From: Phytohabitans rumicis
GTDB taxonomy: Bacteria > Actinomycetota > Actinomycetes > Mycobacteriales > Micromonosporaceae
Length of the DNA: 64,000 nucleotides
Direction of reading: 5' to 3'
Assembly: GCF_011764445.1 (NCBI RefSeq)
Contig: NZ_BLPG01000001.1
Location: forward strand, 1,922,001-1,986,000
Positions 1-9,121 of this stretch are shown here, piece by piece (positions within the stretch are counted from its first letter, which is position 1; the number at the start of each line of letters is the position of its first letter). A program made the translations under genes and the position numbers. The notes under the pieces were generated by a model that ran no database searches, was not told where the DNA came from, and saw only the letters and a list, made by a program, of their open reading frames with translations.

Positions 1-494
1 TGCTGGTTGGTCGTCGCGCCGGTGTAGAAGATGTACGGCGACTGCTCCAGCCCCTCGTACTGCACGGGGTAGAACAGCAGCGACTTGTTCTCCTCGAAGA
101 CCGGCTTGACGGCCTTGCGGCTCGCCGAGGTCCAGCAGCCGAAGACCGCGGCGACCTTGTCCTCCTTGATGAGCTTCTCGGCCTTCTCGGCGAACGTCGG
201 CCAGTCCGAGGCGCCGTCCTCGCTGATCGGCTCGAGCTTCTTGCCGAGCACGCCGCCGGACGCGTTGATCTCCTCGATGGCCAGCTTGATCGAGTCGCGG
301 ACGGTCACCTCGCTGATGGCCATCGTGCCGGACAGCGAGTTGAGCAGGCCCACCTTGACGGTGTCGCCGGACGTGTCGGCGACCGCGCCGCTTGAAGATT
401 CGTTCTCGCCGGTCTTGCTCCCACACGCCGACAGCACCAATGCCGCGGCGAGCGGGAGGAGGGCGCCTTTCCAGCGCCCACGAATATCGAACAT
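1..494 (-). CDS. urtA: Urea ABC transporter substrate-binding protein UrtA (5' part only)
   Basis: Lipid-anchored extracellular binding protein that would deliver urea or a short amide to an UrtBCDE importer. The ATG at 494 follows a GGAGG ribosome site. A signal peptide ends in the lipobox LSAC with Cys24 as the lipidated residue. The mature part opens with [16 protein letters not shown] and contains [20 protein letters not shown] and [11 protein letters not shown], typical of UrtA rather than of leucine-binding proteins. The gene runs off the left edge after about 164 residues, so the rest of the protein and the permease/ATPase genes are not visible. A perfect 17-nt palindrome lies 80 bases upstream. 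Confidence 0.88.
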   Translation of the reverse strand, partial: MFDIRGRWKGALLPLAAALVLSACGSKTGENESSSGAVADTSGDTVKVGLLNSLSGTMAISEVTVRDSIKLAIEEINASGGVLGKKLEPISEDGASDWPTFAEKAEKLIKEDKVAAVFGCWTSASRKAVKPVFEENKSLLFYPVQYEGLEQSPYIFYTGATTNQ

Positions 495-573
495 CGGAAC
501 CTCCGCACCAGGGGATTCGGCGGGGTCAGCGTCTGTGAGAATCGTTGCGAATGCATTTCCCGGCCCTTAAGAG

Positions 574-590
574 GCTGTTTCCGAAACAGC
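574..590. promoter_or_regulatory. 17-nt perfect palindrome upstream of urtA (operator candidate)
   Basis: GCTGTTTC-C-GAAACAGC is a perfect inverted repeat with a 1-nt centre, 80 bases before the urtA start. The GAAAC half resembles the b-site of GlnR, which controls urea uptake in actinomycetes, but no GTNAC a-site sits at the required spacing. Which regulator binds here, if any, is unknown. Confidence 0.35.
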
Positions 591-604
591 ACTTTGCCGG
601 GCAT

Positions 605-632
605 AAAAAAAGGCCGGCACAATCGTGCCAGC
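605..632 (-). terminator. Intrinsic terminator of the AmiC-like gene
   Basis: On the minus strand an 8-bp stem (GCTGGCAC / GTGCCGGC, one G-T pair) with loop GATT is followed by C and seven T. This is a classical rho-independent terminator, rare in such GC-rich DNA. It lies 59 bases after the stop of the AmiC-like gene and before urtA, so the two genes are probably separate transcripts. Confidence 0.8.
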
Positions 633-690
633 ACATTACCGAATGGGCGTTACTTCCCACAGGAAGTATCTCGGCGCGGGCTTCCGGCTG

Positions 691-1757
691 TCAAGAGGTC
701 AATTCAGCGACGACGTTGAAATCCAGCGCGTCCGCCTGCGCCAGATAGATCCGCTGCCGCAGGTGCCGGTCGCGCAGCCACAGCCGGCCGCGCGGCCCCT
801 CGTACGACACCGACTCGGCGCTCGCCCCGATCGCGCGAACGTCCAGCGACCGCGCCTGGCCGATGAGCGCCGCGAGCAGGCGTACCCCTCGTAGCAGGAC
901 TCCCCCAGGCTGCCCAGCGGCGGCGCCTCGACGCCGAAGCGGTGGGCGTACCGGCCGTGGAAGTCGAGGTTTTCCTGGGTGACCAGGCCGGCGAAGAACC
1001 CGGCCGTGCTGTAGAGCCCACCGGTGGCCCTGGCCCCGCTGGCGAGCAGCATGTTCTCGTCCATCAGCGTGCTCAACCGCAGGCAGCGCGCGTCCAGCCC
1101 GGCCCGCGCGAAGGCCCGGTTGAACCGGACCGCGTCGCTGCCCACCAGCAGCATCACCACGGCGTCCGCCCCGGACTGCTCGATCCGGCGCAGCACCGCG
1201 CGGTAGTCGTGCGTGCCCAGCGCCAGGTACGCCTCGCCGCACACCCGGCCACCGCACTCGACCGCGTACCGCTGCGCCTTCCGGGCGGTGTGCCGCGGCC
1301 ACACGTAGTCGTTGCCCACCACGTACCACCGGCGGATCCGCCGCTCGCGGGCCAGCAGCCGCATCGCGGGCAGGAGCTGATCGGCCGGCGTCTCGCTGGT
1401 CATGAAGACGCCCTCGGTGCGCTCGCCACCCTCGTACAGCGCGGTGTAGACGTACGGGACCAGGTGGGCGACGCGCGGCGCCACCGCCTGCCGCACCGAC
1501 GAGATGTGCCAGCCGGTGACCCCGTCGACCGCACCCATCGTGACCAGCGCCTCGACCTCCGCGGCCACCCGCTCCGGACGCGCTCCGCCGTCAACCGGCA
1601 CCAGCCGCAGCTCCCGGCCGAGCACGCCACCGGCCGCGTTGATCTCCTCAACGGCCAGCCGCGCGCACAGCTCGCAGGTCGGGCCGAACATCCCGGCCGG
1701 TCCCTGCATCGGGTAGACCAGCGCGATGTTCACCACCGCACGGTCGACAGTCGACAT
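691..1757 (-). CDS. AmiC/UrtA-like cytoplasmic substrate-binding protein (one frameshift in this sequence)
   Basis: Periplasmic-binding-protein fold (Peripla_BP type 5/6). The N-terminus NIALVYPMQGPAGMFG and the EEINAAGGVLGRELRLVPVD stretch match the AmiC/FmdD/UrtA group. No signal peptide precedes the fold, so the protein is probably a cytoplasmic sensor, as AmiC is in the amidase operon. The frame breaks at a GGGG run at 885-888 (plus-strand cccc). Adding one G restores ...ESCYEGVRLLAALIGQ and a conserved end ...LRQRIYLAQADALDFN to the stop at 691. A terminator follows, then urtA. Ligand and partner are unknown; an amide or urea sensor is an inference from the neighbour. Confidence 0.75.
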
Positions 1758-1820
1758 GGCGTCATGATTCCGGGGACCCCGGGCTAACTCCAGGCTCTGC
1801 CGCTACCTGCGGCCGATCTG

Positions 1821-1826
1821 TAGCAT
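1821..1826 (+). promoter_or_regulatory. -10 element TAGCAT of a leaderless transcript
   Basis: TAGCAT ends 6 bases before the ATG at 1833, so transcription would begin at the start codon. No ribosome site precedes that ATG. The same arrangement recurs at many genes in the window. Confidence 0.5.
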
Positions 1827-1832
1827 GGGCCG

Positions 1833-2263
1833 ATGGCACCGCCGCCGGGGGACCTGTCGCTGTTGCTGACCCGCGCCGAGCGGCTGATGGCCCGCCGGGT
1901 CAGGACCGTCCTCGACGAGCTGGGCCACTCACCGGACGCGTGGCGGGTGCTGAGCACCCTGTCCGACGGCGCCGGCCACACCATGACCGAGCTCGCCGAC
2001 CGCGCCTTCCTGCCCCGGCGACCCTGACCAAGCTGGTCGACCACCTCGTCGACGACAACCTGGTCTACCGGCGGATCGACCCGATCGACCGGCGCCGGAT
2101 CCGCGCGTACCTCACGGCCCGCGGCCGCGCCACGCACGACCGCATCGACAGCGCCGTCCGGGCCGCATGGTCAGATTTGGGTACGTCGGACGACGCACTC
2201 CTCGCGGCGCTGCTGACCCGTCTGGTGGACGCGCTATCCGGCGCCGCTCACCTGCGGGTGTAG
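1833..2263 (+). CDS. MarR-family transcriptional regulator (one frameshift in this sequence)
   Basis: Small winged-helix regulator of about 143 residues. The first part reads PGDLSLLLTRAERLMARRV, then SPDAWRVLSTLSDGAGHTMT and ELADRAFLP. The frame breaks in cccc at 2013-2016. Adding one C gives ...AFLPPATLTKLVDHLV and DDNLVYRRIDPIDRRRIRAY, the recognition helix and wing of MarR proteins, running on to the stop at 2263. The C-terminal end overlaps the convergent hisS end by 30 bases. It is divergent from the AmiC-like gene with 75 bases between, so it may control that gene. Ligand unknown. Confidence 0.75.
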
Positions 2264-3565
2264 GTCCTGCGCCGGGGGCGTCCACGCGTCCGGCGCCGCC
2301 TCGACCTGCTCGCCCGAGCGGATGTCCTTGACCGTGTCGGCCGCGCCGTCCACGCCGGGGAACCAGACGTACGGGATGCCACGCCGCTCCGCGAACCGGA
2401 TCTGCTTGCCGTACTTGGCCGCGGTCGGCGACACCTCGGTGGCGATGCCGCGCCGGCGCAGGGCCGTGGCGGCGCGGTCGCAGTCGGCGCGCAGCTCCTC
2501 GCTCGGCAGCGCGACCAGCACGGACGTCGGCACCGACCGGCTCGTGGTGAGGGCACCCGCGCCGAAGAGCAGCCCGAGCAGCCGGGACACCCCGATGGAG
2601 ATCCCCACGCCCGGGAAGCGGTCGGCGCCGGAGGAGGCGAGGTTGTCGTACCGGCCGCCGGAGCAGATCGAGCCGAAGCGCTCGTACCCCCGCAGTTGGG
2701 TCTCGTAGACGGTGCCGGTGTAGTAGTCGAGCCCGCGGGCGATCTTCAGGTCGGCGACACACAGGCCGGGCGTGTGCGCGGCGGCCGCCTCCATCACGCG
2801 TACCAGCTCAGCCAGGCCCTCGTCGAGCAGTGGGTCCTCGACGCCCAGCGCGCGCACGGCGTCGGCGAACGAGGCGTCCGGCGCGGAGATCTCCGCGAGG
2901 CGCAGGCATGCCTTGGCCTGCGCGTCGCTCGCGCCCGCGGTCTCCGCCAGCAGCGCGGCCACCTTGTCCGGACCGATCTTGTCGAGCTTGTCGACGGCCC
3001 GCAGCGCCGCCTCCGGGTCGGCCAGGCCCAGGCCCCGGTAGTACCCCTCGAAGATCTTCCGGTTGTTGACCTGGATCCTGATGGGAGGAATCGGCAGGGA
3101 GCCGAGGGCGTCGCCGATGATCAGCGGGATCTCGGCCTCGTAGTGGGGCGGCAGCGTGTCCCGGTCGACGATGTCGATGTCGGCCTGCAGGAACTCCCGG
3201 TAGCGGCCCTCCTGCGGCCGCTCACCGCGCCACACCTTCTGGATCTGGTAGCGCCGGAACGGGAACGTCAGCTTGCCGGCGTTTTCAAGGACAAACCGGG
3301 CGAACGGCACGGTCAGGTCGAAGTGCAGGCCCAGCGCGTCGTCCGGCTCGTCCGCGGCCGCCTGGAGCCGGCGCAGGACGTACACCTCTTTGGAGGTCTC
3401 GCCCTTGCGCAGCAACTGGTCGAGCGGCTCGACGGCGCGCGTCTCCAGCGGCGCGAAGCCGTAGAGCTCGAAGGTGGACCGGATGCGGTCCACGACGTAC
3501 TGCTCGATCATCCGCTGCGGCGGCAGCCACTCGGGAAAACCGGAGATCGGCGTGGGCTTGCTCAT
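2234..3565 (-). CDS. hisS: Histidine-tRNA ligase
   Basis: Class II aminoacyl-tRNA synthetase that charges tRNA-His, cytoplasmic. The 443 residues match the usual length. Visible marks are the N-terminal PISGFPEWLPPQRMIEQ, class II motif 2 region FRRYQIQKVWRGERPQEGR, the histidine-specific signature ARGLDYYTGTVYE near residue 280, and motif 3 FPGVGISIGVSRL. The C-terminal anticodon domain contains ATEVSPTAAKYGKQIRFAE. Start ATG at 3565 overlaps the stop of the upstream MBL gene by 4 bases (ATGA), so translation is probably coupled. The order MBL-hisS is conserved in actinobacteria. Confidence 0.97.
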   Translation of the reverse strand: MSKPTPISGFPEWLPPQRMIEQYVVDRIRSTFELYGFAPLETRAVEPLDQLLRKGETSKEVYVLRRLQAAADEPDDALGLHFDLTVPFARFVLENAGKLTFPFRRYQIQKVWRGERPQEGRYREFLQADIDIVDRDTLPPHYEAEIPLIIGDALGSLPIPPIRIQVNNRKIFEGYYRGLGLADPEAALRAVDKLDKIGPDKVAALLAETAGASDAQAKACLRLAEISAPDASFADAVRALGVEDPLLDEGLAELVRVMEAAAAHTPGLCVADLKIARGLDYYTGTVYETQLRGYERFGSICSGGRYDNLASSGADRFPGVGISIGVSRLLGLLFGAGALTTSRSVPTSVLVALPSEELRADCDRAATALRRRGIATEVSPTAAKYGKQIRFAERRGIPYVWFPGVDGAADTVKDIRSGEQVEAAPDAWTPPAQDLHPQVSGAG

Positions 3566-4242
3566 GAACGGGTTCCCGCCTCGGCGACTTGGAGAAGGTA
3601 CGGGTTGGTGGCGCGCTCGCGACCGATGGTGGTGGCGGGCCCGTGGCCGGGCAGCACCACCGTCTCGTCATCGAGGGTAAGCACCTTGTCGCGCAGGCTC
3701 ACCACCATTTCCGCCATGCTGCCGCCGGGCAGGTCGACGCGGCCGATCGAGCCGGCGAAGAGCACGTCACCGGACAGGCAGAGCGGCGCCTCGTCGCCGG
3801 GCACGCGAAGCAGCACCGAGCCGCGGGTGTGGCCCGGCGCGTGGTCGACGGTGATCTCCAGCCCGGCGAGGCCGATCGTGGCGCCGTCGATCAGCGGGGC
3901 CACGTCGTCCGGCTCGCTCCACTCCAGCCCGCCCAGCAGCACCTTCGGGTCGATCGAGTTGATCGCCTTGGTCGGGTCGGCGAGCAGCTCCCGGTCGTCC
4001 GGGTGGATGTACGCGGTCACGCCGCGCGCGCCGCACACCGGCGTCACGGAGAACGTGTGGTCGAGGTGACCGTGCGTCAACAGCACCGCGACCGGATGCA
4101 GCCGGTGCTCGGCGATGAGCGCGTCGAGCCGGTCGATCACCCCGATACCGGGATCGACCACCACACACTGCTCCCCTGGTCCTGTTGCGACCACGTAACA
4201 GTTCGTGCCGAACGCATTCGCGGGGAAGCCCTTCACCAACAC
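3562..4242 (-). CDS. MBL-fold metallo-hydrolase (glyoxalase II-like)
   Basis: Cytoplasmic zinc hydrolase of 226 residues. The metal ligands are in THGHLDH (about residue 56), the His in HAPGHTRGS, Asp in LSGDVLFAGSIGR and His in VLPGHG. The family cleaves thioesters such as S-lactoylglutathione or a mycothiol conjugate; the true substrate cannot be read from sequence. It corresponds in position to Rv2581c of M. tuberculosis. The GTG start at 4242 has no ribosome site but carries TAGGCT six bases upstream, so it is probably leaderless and is the first gene of an operon with hisS. Confidence 0.88.
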   Translation of the reverse strand: MLVKGFPANAFGTNCYVVATGPGEQCVVVDPGIGVIDRLDALIAEHRLHPVAVLLTHGHLDHTFSVTPVCGARGVTAYIHPDDRELLADPTKAINSIDPKVLLGGLEWSEPDDVAPLIDGATIGLAGLEITVDHAPGHTRGSVLLRVPGDEAPLCLSGDVLFAGSIGRVDLPGGSMAEMVVSLRDKVLTLDDETVVLPGHGPATTIGRERATNPYLLQVAEAGTRS

Positions 4243-4248
4243 GTCCCC

Positions 4249-4254
4249 AGCCTA
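4249..4254 (-). promoter_or_regulatory. -10 element TAGGCT for the MBL-hisS operon
   Basis: On the minus strand TAGGCT is followed by six bases and then the GTG start at 4242, giving a leaderless transcript for MBL-hisS. Confidence 0.45.
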
Positions 4255-4355
4255 TCGGTGTTGACACTTGTCGACCTCGCACACCACCTTCCCAGGCACT
4301 ACCCGTACACTCTGGCGGGCGTGTGGCGTGCACAACATAGGGAGGGGTAGGTCGG

Positions 4356-5261
4356 GTGGCCACCAGCAAGACTCGGCAGCGCAAGCTGGCCCGGGAACGG
4401 TACGACCGGCAGATGGCCCGACGCGCGGCCGCCACCCGGCGCAAACGGCGCATCCAGGCCGGCATCGGCTCCGCCGTCGCCCTCCTGCTGATCGTGTTCG
4501 GCACGGTTTGGCTGCTCGGCGGCTTCGACTCCGAGCCGACCTCCGAGGCCGCCGACACGTGCTCCTGGACCAAGCAGGACACCACCACCAACACCAACCT
4601 CAAGGACGTCGGCACGCCGCCCACGAAGGACCTGACCACCACCGGCACGCGGACGATGACGATCACCACCAACCAGGGCGCCCCGATCACGGTGGACCTC
4701 GACCTGGCCAGCGCGCCGTGCGCCGGCGCCAGCTTCGCGTACCTGGCGGGCAACGGCTTCTTCGACAACACCAAGTGCCACGAGATCACCGCCGAGGGCG
4801 CGCTCCGCTGCGGCGACCCCAGCGGTACGGGCCAGGGCGGGCCGACGTACGCCTTCTACAACGAGAACGTCCCGTCCGTCCCGACCCCGTCGCCCTCGGC
4901 CACCCCGGACCCGGCCCAGCCGGCCGTGTACCCGAAGGGCACCGTGGCGTTGATCGGCAACCCGCCGGGCAGCAACGGCAGCCAGTTCCTGATCTTCTTC
5001 AAGGACTACACGCCGACCGACGCACCGGCGTACCCGATCGTCGGGCATGTGAACACGGGCATCGACGTGGTCGAAAAGATCGGCAAGATCAAGACGGTGG
5101 AAAACGACGCCGGCCAGAAGGTGAAGCCCGAGCAGGACGTGACCATCCAGAGCCTGACCGTCGGCGAGGCGCCAGCCGCCTCCCCGACCGCGGCCACGCC
5201 CGACGCGACACCGTCCGCGACCGCGTCGTCCACTCCGGCTGCGACGCCCAGCCAGTCCTGA
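4356..5261 (+). CDS. Membrane-anchored cyclophilin-type peptidyl-prolyl isomerase, copy 1
   Basis: Catalyses proline cis-trans isomerisation, probably for extracytoplasmic protein folding. A basic N-terminus (KTRQRKLARERYDRQ) precedes one membrane helix at about residues 36-55, a linker with a Cys, the cyclophilin domain with NPPGSNGSQFLIFF and HVNTGIDVVEKIG, and an Ala/Pro/Ser/Thr-rich tail from about residue 270. The GTG start at 4356 follows GGGAGGGG. A close paralogue follows 41 bases downstream. The position matches Rv2582 (ppiB). The domain contains an unusual Pro/Ser/Thr loop (VPTPSPSATPDPAQP) before the conserved core, absent from copy 2. Confidence 0.9.
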   Translation: MATSKTRQRKLARERYDRQMARRAAATRRKRRIQAGIGSAVALLLIVFGTVWLLGGFDSEPTSEAADTCSWTKQDTTTNTNLKDVGTPPTKDLTTTGTRTMTITTNQGAPITVDLDLASAPCAGASFAYLAGNGFFDNTKCHEITAEGALRCGDPSGTGQGGPTYAFYNENVPSVPTPSPSATPDPAQPAVYPKGTVALIGNPPGSNGSQFLIFFKDYTPTDAPAYPIVGHVNTGIDVVEKIGKIKTVENDAGQKVKPEQDVTIQSLTVGEAPAASPTAATPDATPSATASSTPAATPSQS

Positions 5262-5302
5262 GAAGCTTTAGGTAGGAGCACCACACCCCAGGAGGAAAGA
5301 GA

Positions 5303-6127
5303 GTGACGTCCACAAAGGAGCGGCAGCGCGCCGCGGCGCGGGCCCGCCTCGAAAAGGAGATGGCCCAGCGCTCCGCCGCGGCCAAGAAGCGTCGCCAGTG
5401 GCAGGCGAGCATCGGCGCAGGGGTGGCGCTGCTCATCGTCGCGGTCGGCGTGGTGTGGATCGTCGCCGCGGCCGGTGACGACGACTCGGACACCCCGGCC
5501 GCCGAGGCGTCCAACGCGACCGCGCCCCTGTGCATCTGGAACGAGGTGCCCAAAGACCAGCGGACGGCCACCACCAAGGACGTGGGCGTGCCGCCGACCA
5601 CCGCCCCGCCCAACACCGGCACCAAGACGATGGCCGTGACGACCAACTTCGGCGTCGTCAACGTCAACCTCGACCTGGCCAAGTCGCCGTGCGCCGCGGA
5701 GAGCTTCAGCTTCCTGGCGAGCAAGAAGTTCTTCGACGGCACCAAGTGCCACCGGATGTTCCCGGGCATGCTGCAGTGCGGCGACCCGAGCGCCAAGGGC
5801 AAGGGCTACCGGGAAAGCGACGGCACCGGCGGCCCGACCTACCGGTACGCCAACGAGTACCTGCCGGCGAACGAGCGGCCCGCGTACCCGGCCGGGGTCG
5901 TCGCGCTCGCCAACAGCGGTCCCGACTCCAACGGCAGCCAGTTCTTCTTCATCTACCAGGACGTCGAGCTCCAGCCCGACTACACCATCATCGGCAAGGT
6001 CGACCAGGCCGGCCTCGACGTCATCAAGAAGGCCACCGAGAAGGGCCACGACGGCGCCTTCGACCCCCAACCCGGCGGCGGCCACCCCAAGAACGACATC
6101 AACATCAACACCCTAACCGTCAGCTAG
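5303..6127 (+). CDS. Membrane-anchored cyclophilin-type peptidyl-prolyl isomerase, copy 2
   Basis: Tandem paralogue of the preceding gene, 274 residues. It has the same plan: basic coiled N-terminus (KERQRAAARARLEKEMAQR), one membrane helix at about 37-57, and a cyclophilin domain with NSGPDSNGSQFFFIY. The GTG start at 5303 follows AGGAGGAAAG. Unlike copy 1 it lacks the Ser/Pro tail and ends soon after the domain (NININTLTVS). Tandem retention suggests different client proteins or dosage; this is inference. Confidence 0.9.
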   Translation: MTSTKERQRAAARARLEKEMAQRSAAAKKRRQWQASIGAGVALLIVAVGVVWIVAAAGDDDSDTPAAEASNATAPLCIWNEVPKDQRTATTKDVGVPPTTAPPNTGTKTMAVTTNFGVVNVNLDLAKSPCAAESFSFLASKKFFDGTKCHRMFPGMLQCGDPSAKGKGYRESDGTGGPTYRYANEYLPANERPAYPAGVVALANSGPDSNGSQFFFIYQDVELQPDYTIIGKVDQAGLDVIKKATEKGHDGAFDPQPGGGHPKNDININTLTVS

Positions 6128-6131
6128 GACG

Positions 6132-6147
6132 GCCTGGCCTCAGGCCA
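6132..6147 (+). terminator. Short hairpin after the cyclophilin pair
   Basis: GGCCTG-gcct-CAGGCC, a 6-bp perfect stem five bases after the stop, no T-run. It is followed by imperfect pentamer repeats of GGCTC up to about 6178. Confidence 0.45.
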
Positions 6148-6178
6148 GCTCAGCTCGGCTCGGCTCGACTCAGCTCGG

Positions 6179-6234
6179 TGATCATGAACTTGTCCCCCGC
6201 GATACGGCGTGTCGCGGGGACAACTTCATGATCA
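6179..6234. repeat. Palindromic repeat family A, copy A1
   Basis: Arms begin TGATCATGAACTTG and end CAACTTCATGATCA. The 23-24 bp stem has one mismatch and one bulged C. The apex contains GGCGTGTCGCGG, the same apical motif as family C. It lies 51 bases after the cyclophilin stop. The stretch 6128-6548 has no gene: it holds the short hairpin, A1, about 190 bases of unstructured GC-rich DNA, and a family B element with its array. Confidence 0.85.
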
Positions 6235-6426
6235 GCCGGTTTGGCGGGGCGGGGTTGGGCCCAGTGGGGGTCCCCTACTGGGGAGTAGCGAGCACGCCAG
6301 CCGCAACTCGCAACTGCCCGCGCCCACGCGCCCCGCGCCCACGCCAAGCCGGCCCGGCAGGCGACACCCCGCCGGCCCGCCCCACCACCCGCCGGCCTAT
6401 CCGGCGCCGGGCCCACCCGGCGCCGC

Positions 6427-6508
6427 GTCGATCAAGGGATTCCGCGTCGATCAAGGGCAAACGGTCGTGGATCGGAGATCAAACCACGGCCATTCGCCCT
6501 TGATCGAC
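6427..6508. repeat. Palindromic repeat family B, copy B1
   Basis: A leading CGATCAAG box (GATC at 6430) is followed 19 nt later by the hairpin. The left arm is 6446-6470 (GTCGATCAAGGGCAAACG...), the 13-nt apex is atcggagatcaaa, and the right arm is 6484-6508. The 25-bp stem has three mismatches. It lies 3' of relA on the minus strand. Confidence 0.85.
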
Positions 6509-6547
6509 GGCATTAGCGGGCGGCACTAGCGGGCGGCACGAGAGGGG
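6509..6547. repeat. 13-bp tandem array x3 joining B1 to the relA stop
   Basis: Three units of 13 bp (ggcattagcgggc, ggcactagcgggc, ggcacgagagggg) begin directly after the B1 right arm and end one base before the relA stop codon at 6549. Confidence 0.75.
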
Positions 6548-6548
6548 G

Positions 6549-8979
6549 CTAGGCGCCGGAGGTTACGCGGTAGGCGTCGAAGACGCCGTCTACCTTGCGT
6601 ACGGCGGCCAGCAGGTGACCAAGGTGCTTCGGGTCGGCCATCTCGAACGAGAAGCGGCTCACCGCCACCCGGTCGCGCGTCGTGGTGACCGTCGCCGAGA
6701 GGATGTTGACCCGCTCGTCGGACAGCACCCGGGTCACGTCTGCCAGCAGCTTGTGCCGGTCCAGCGCCTCCACCTGGATCGCCACCAGGAACGTCGACGC
6801 CGACGTCGGCTTCCAGGTCACCTCGACGATGCGGTCGGGCTGTGCCTGGAGGTCTTCGGCGTTGGCGCAGTCGTCGCGGTGCACGCTGATCCCGCCGGAA
6901 CGGGTCACGAACCCGAACACCGCGTCACCCGGCACCGGCGTACAGCAGCGGGCCAGCTTGATCCAGACGTCGCTGACGCCCCGGACGACCACGCCCGGGT
7001 CGTGGGCCGCCTGACGCGCCCGCGGGGCCGGGTGGCGACCGCGGTCTCGGCGATGTCCTCGACCGCGCCCTCTTCGCCGCCGTACCCGGCGACCAGACGC
7101 TGGACCACCGACTGGGCGGACACCTGCGACTCGCCGACCGCCGCGTACAGCGAGGCGACGTCGGCCAGGTGCAGGTCGCGGGCGATCGCCATGAGCGCTT
7201 CGGTGGTGAGCATCCGGGTCAGCGGGAGGCCCTGCCGGCGCATCGCCTTGACGATCGACTCCTTGCCGGCCTCGATCGCCTCCTCGCGGCGCTCCTTGTT
7301 GAAGTACTGCCGGATCTTGGTGCGCGCCCGGGGCTCTTGACGAAGCCGAGCCAGTCCTGCGACGGGCCGGCCGTCTCGGACTTCGACGTGAAGATCTCGA
7401 TCACGTCGCCGTTGGACAGCGTCGACTCCAGCGGCACGAGCTTGCCGTTGACCCGGGCGCCGATGCACTTGTGCCCGACCTCGGTGTGTACGGCGTACGC
7501 GAAGTCGACCGGGGTGGAGCCCGTCGGCAGCGGGATGACGTCGCCCTTGGGGGTGAAGACGTACACCTCTTGGCTGGACAGGTCGAAGCGCAGCGCGTCC
7601 AGGAACTCGCTGGGGTCGCTGGCCTCACGCTGCCAGTCCAGCAGCTGCCGCAGCCACGTCATCTCGTCGATGTGGGCCGGCGGCCCGACGATCGTGGCGC
7701 CCTTTTGCTCCTTGTACTTCCAGTGCGCCGCGATGCCGAACTCGGCCGTCCGGTGCATGCTCACCGTGCGGATCTGCATCTCCACCGGCTTGCCGGTCGG
7801 GCCGATCACGGTGGTGTGCAGCGACTGGTACATGTTGAACTTCGGCATCGCGATGTAGTCCTTGAACCGGCCCGGCACGGGCTGCCAGTTCGCGTGGATC
7901 ACACCGAGTGCCGCGTAGCAGTCCCGGACCGTGTCGACCAGGATCCGCACGCCGATCAGGTCGTAGATGTCGTTGAAGTCCCGGCCCCGCACGATCATCT
8001 TCTGGTAGATCGAGTACAGGTGCTTGGGCCGCCCGGTCACCTCGGCCTTGATCTTCGCGGCCTTGAGGTCCATCTGGACCTTCTGCGTCACCTGGCGCAG
8101 CAGCGTGTCGCGCTGCGGCTGGTGCTCGCCGATCAGCCGGTTGATCTCCTCGAACCGCTTGGGGAACAGCGTGCCGAACGCGAGGTCTTCCAGCTCCCAC
8201 TTGATCGTGTTCATACCCAGGCGGTGGGCCAGCGGGGCCAGGATCTCCAGGGTCTCCTTGGCCTTCTGCTCCTGCTTGGGCCGGGGCAGGAAGGTCAGGG
8301 TGCGCATGTTGTGCAGCCGGTCGGCCAGCTTGATGACCAGCACCCGCGGGTCCTTGGCCATCGCGACGACCATCTTGCGGATGGTCTCCGCCTTGGCGGC
8401 GTCGCCCAGCTTGACCCGGTCGAGCTTGGTCACGCCGTCGACCAGCAGCGCGACCTCACCACCGAAGTCGGTACGCATCTCGTCGAGGCCGTAGTCGGTG
8501 TCCTCGATCGTGTCGTGCAGCAGCGCGGCCACCAGCGTGGTGGTGTCCATGCCCAGGTTGGCCAGGATCGTCGCCACCGCGAGCGGGTGCGTGATGTACG
8601 GGTCGCCGGACTTGCGGTACTGCCCGGAGTGCCAGCGCGCGGCCACGTCGAAGGCGCGCTGCAGCAGCCGCGCGTCCGCCTTGGGGTGGCAGGCGCGGTG
8701 GGTGGCGATCAGCGGCTCCAGGACCTCGCTGACCTGCGGGGTCTGCCAGGGCGCGTTGAAGCGGGCCAGCCTGGCCCGCACCCGGCGCCCGGTGGGCGCG
8801 CCGGCCAGCCCGAAGCCCGTCGCCGGCTCGGCCGACTCCTCACCAGGCTCCAGGTACGGTACGACCGCGGCGTCCGTACCAGTTTCAGAGGCGGCGGCAA
8901 CGACCTTCTCCTGGTCGGGCTGCGCCTCGCCAGTCGGGTGCACGCTGCCCTCCGCCGGACGGGCCACGTCCTGAGACAC
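6549..8979 (-). CDS. relA: Bifunctional (p)ppGpp synthetase/hydrolase RelA (two frameshifts in this sequence)
   Basis: Stringent-response enzyme making and degrading (p)ppGpp. Domains in order: N-terminal HD hydrolase ([22 protein letters not shown]), synthetase ([29 protein letters not shown]), TGS ([15 protein letters not shown]), and C-terminal helical and ACT regions ending in [10 protein letters not shown]. The frame breaks at gggg 7330-7333 and gggg 7024-7027. Restoring one base at each gives [17 protein letters not shown] and [17 protein letters not shown], and a protein of about 810 residues, normal for the family. The start is taken as GTG 8979 just after AGGAGG at 8983-8988, although the spacing is short; GTG 8991 is the alternative. 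apt lies upstream, as in M. tuberculosis. Confidence 0.9.
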
Positions 8980-9103
8980 CGGCCTCCTCACACTTCGCCG
9001 GGAATGAACCGACCGTATCCGGCCGGCACCACCCTCCGCTACCCGGGCCTCGCCGTTCCTGGCTGGTCGCGGACCGCAATCGTACCCGTCCGGCCTGCTC
9101 GAC

Positions 9104-9117
9104 GGCCCTTTCGGGCC
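9104..9117 (-). terminator. Short hairpin after apt
   Basis: GGCCC-gaaa-GGGCC on the minus strand, five bases beyond the apt stop. It is a 5-bp stem without a T-run, so only a weak terminator candidate. Confidence 0.4.
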
Positions 9118-9121
9118 ATCT

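Noticed and set aside
572-590. GlnR box upstream of urtA
   Set aside because: One GAAAC half is present but no GTNAC half at 6-nt spacing. Kept only as an unnamed palindrome.
2696-4069. 457-codon plus-strand open frame opposite hisS and the MBL gene
   Set aside because: Shadow frame of two well-recognised genes; Arg/Pro/His-rich without any family motif.
4261-4311. TTGACA at 4261 as -35 of the cyclophilin promoter
   Set aside because: The only -10-like hexamer (TACACT at 4306) is 39 bases away, far from the usual 16-19.
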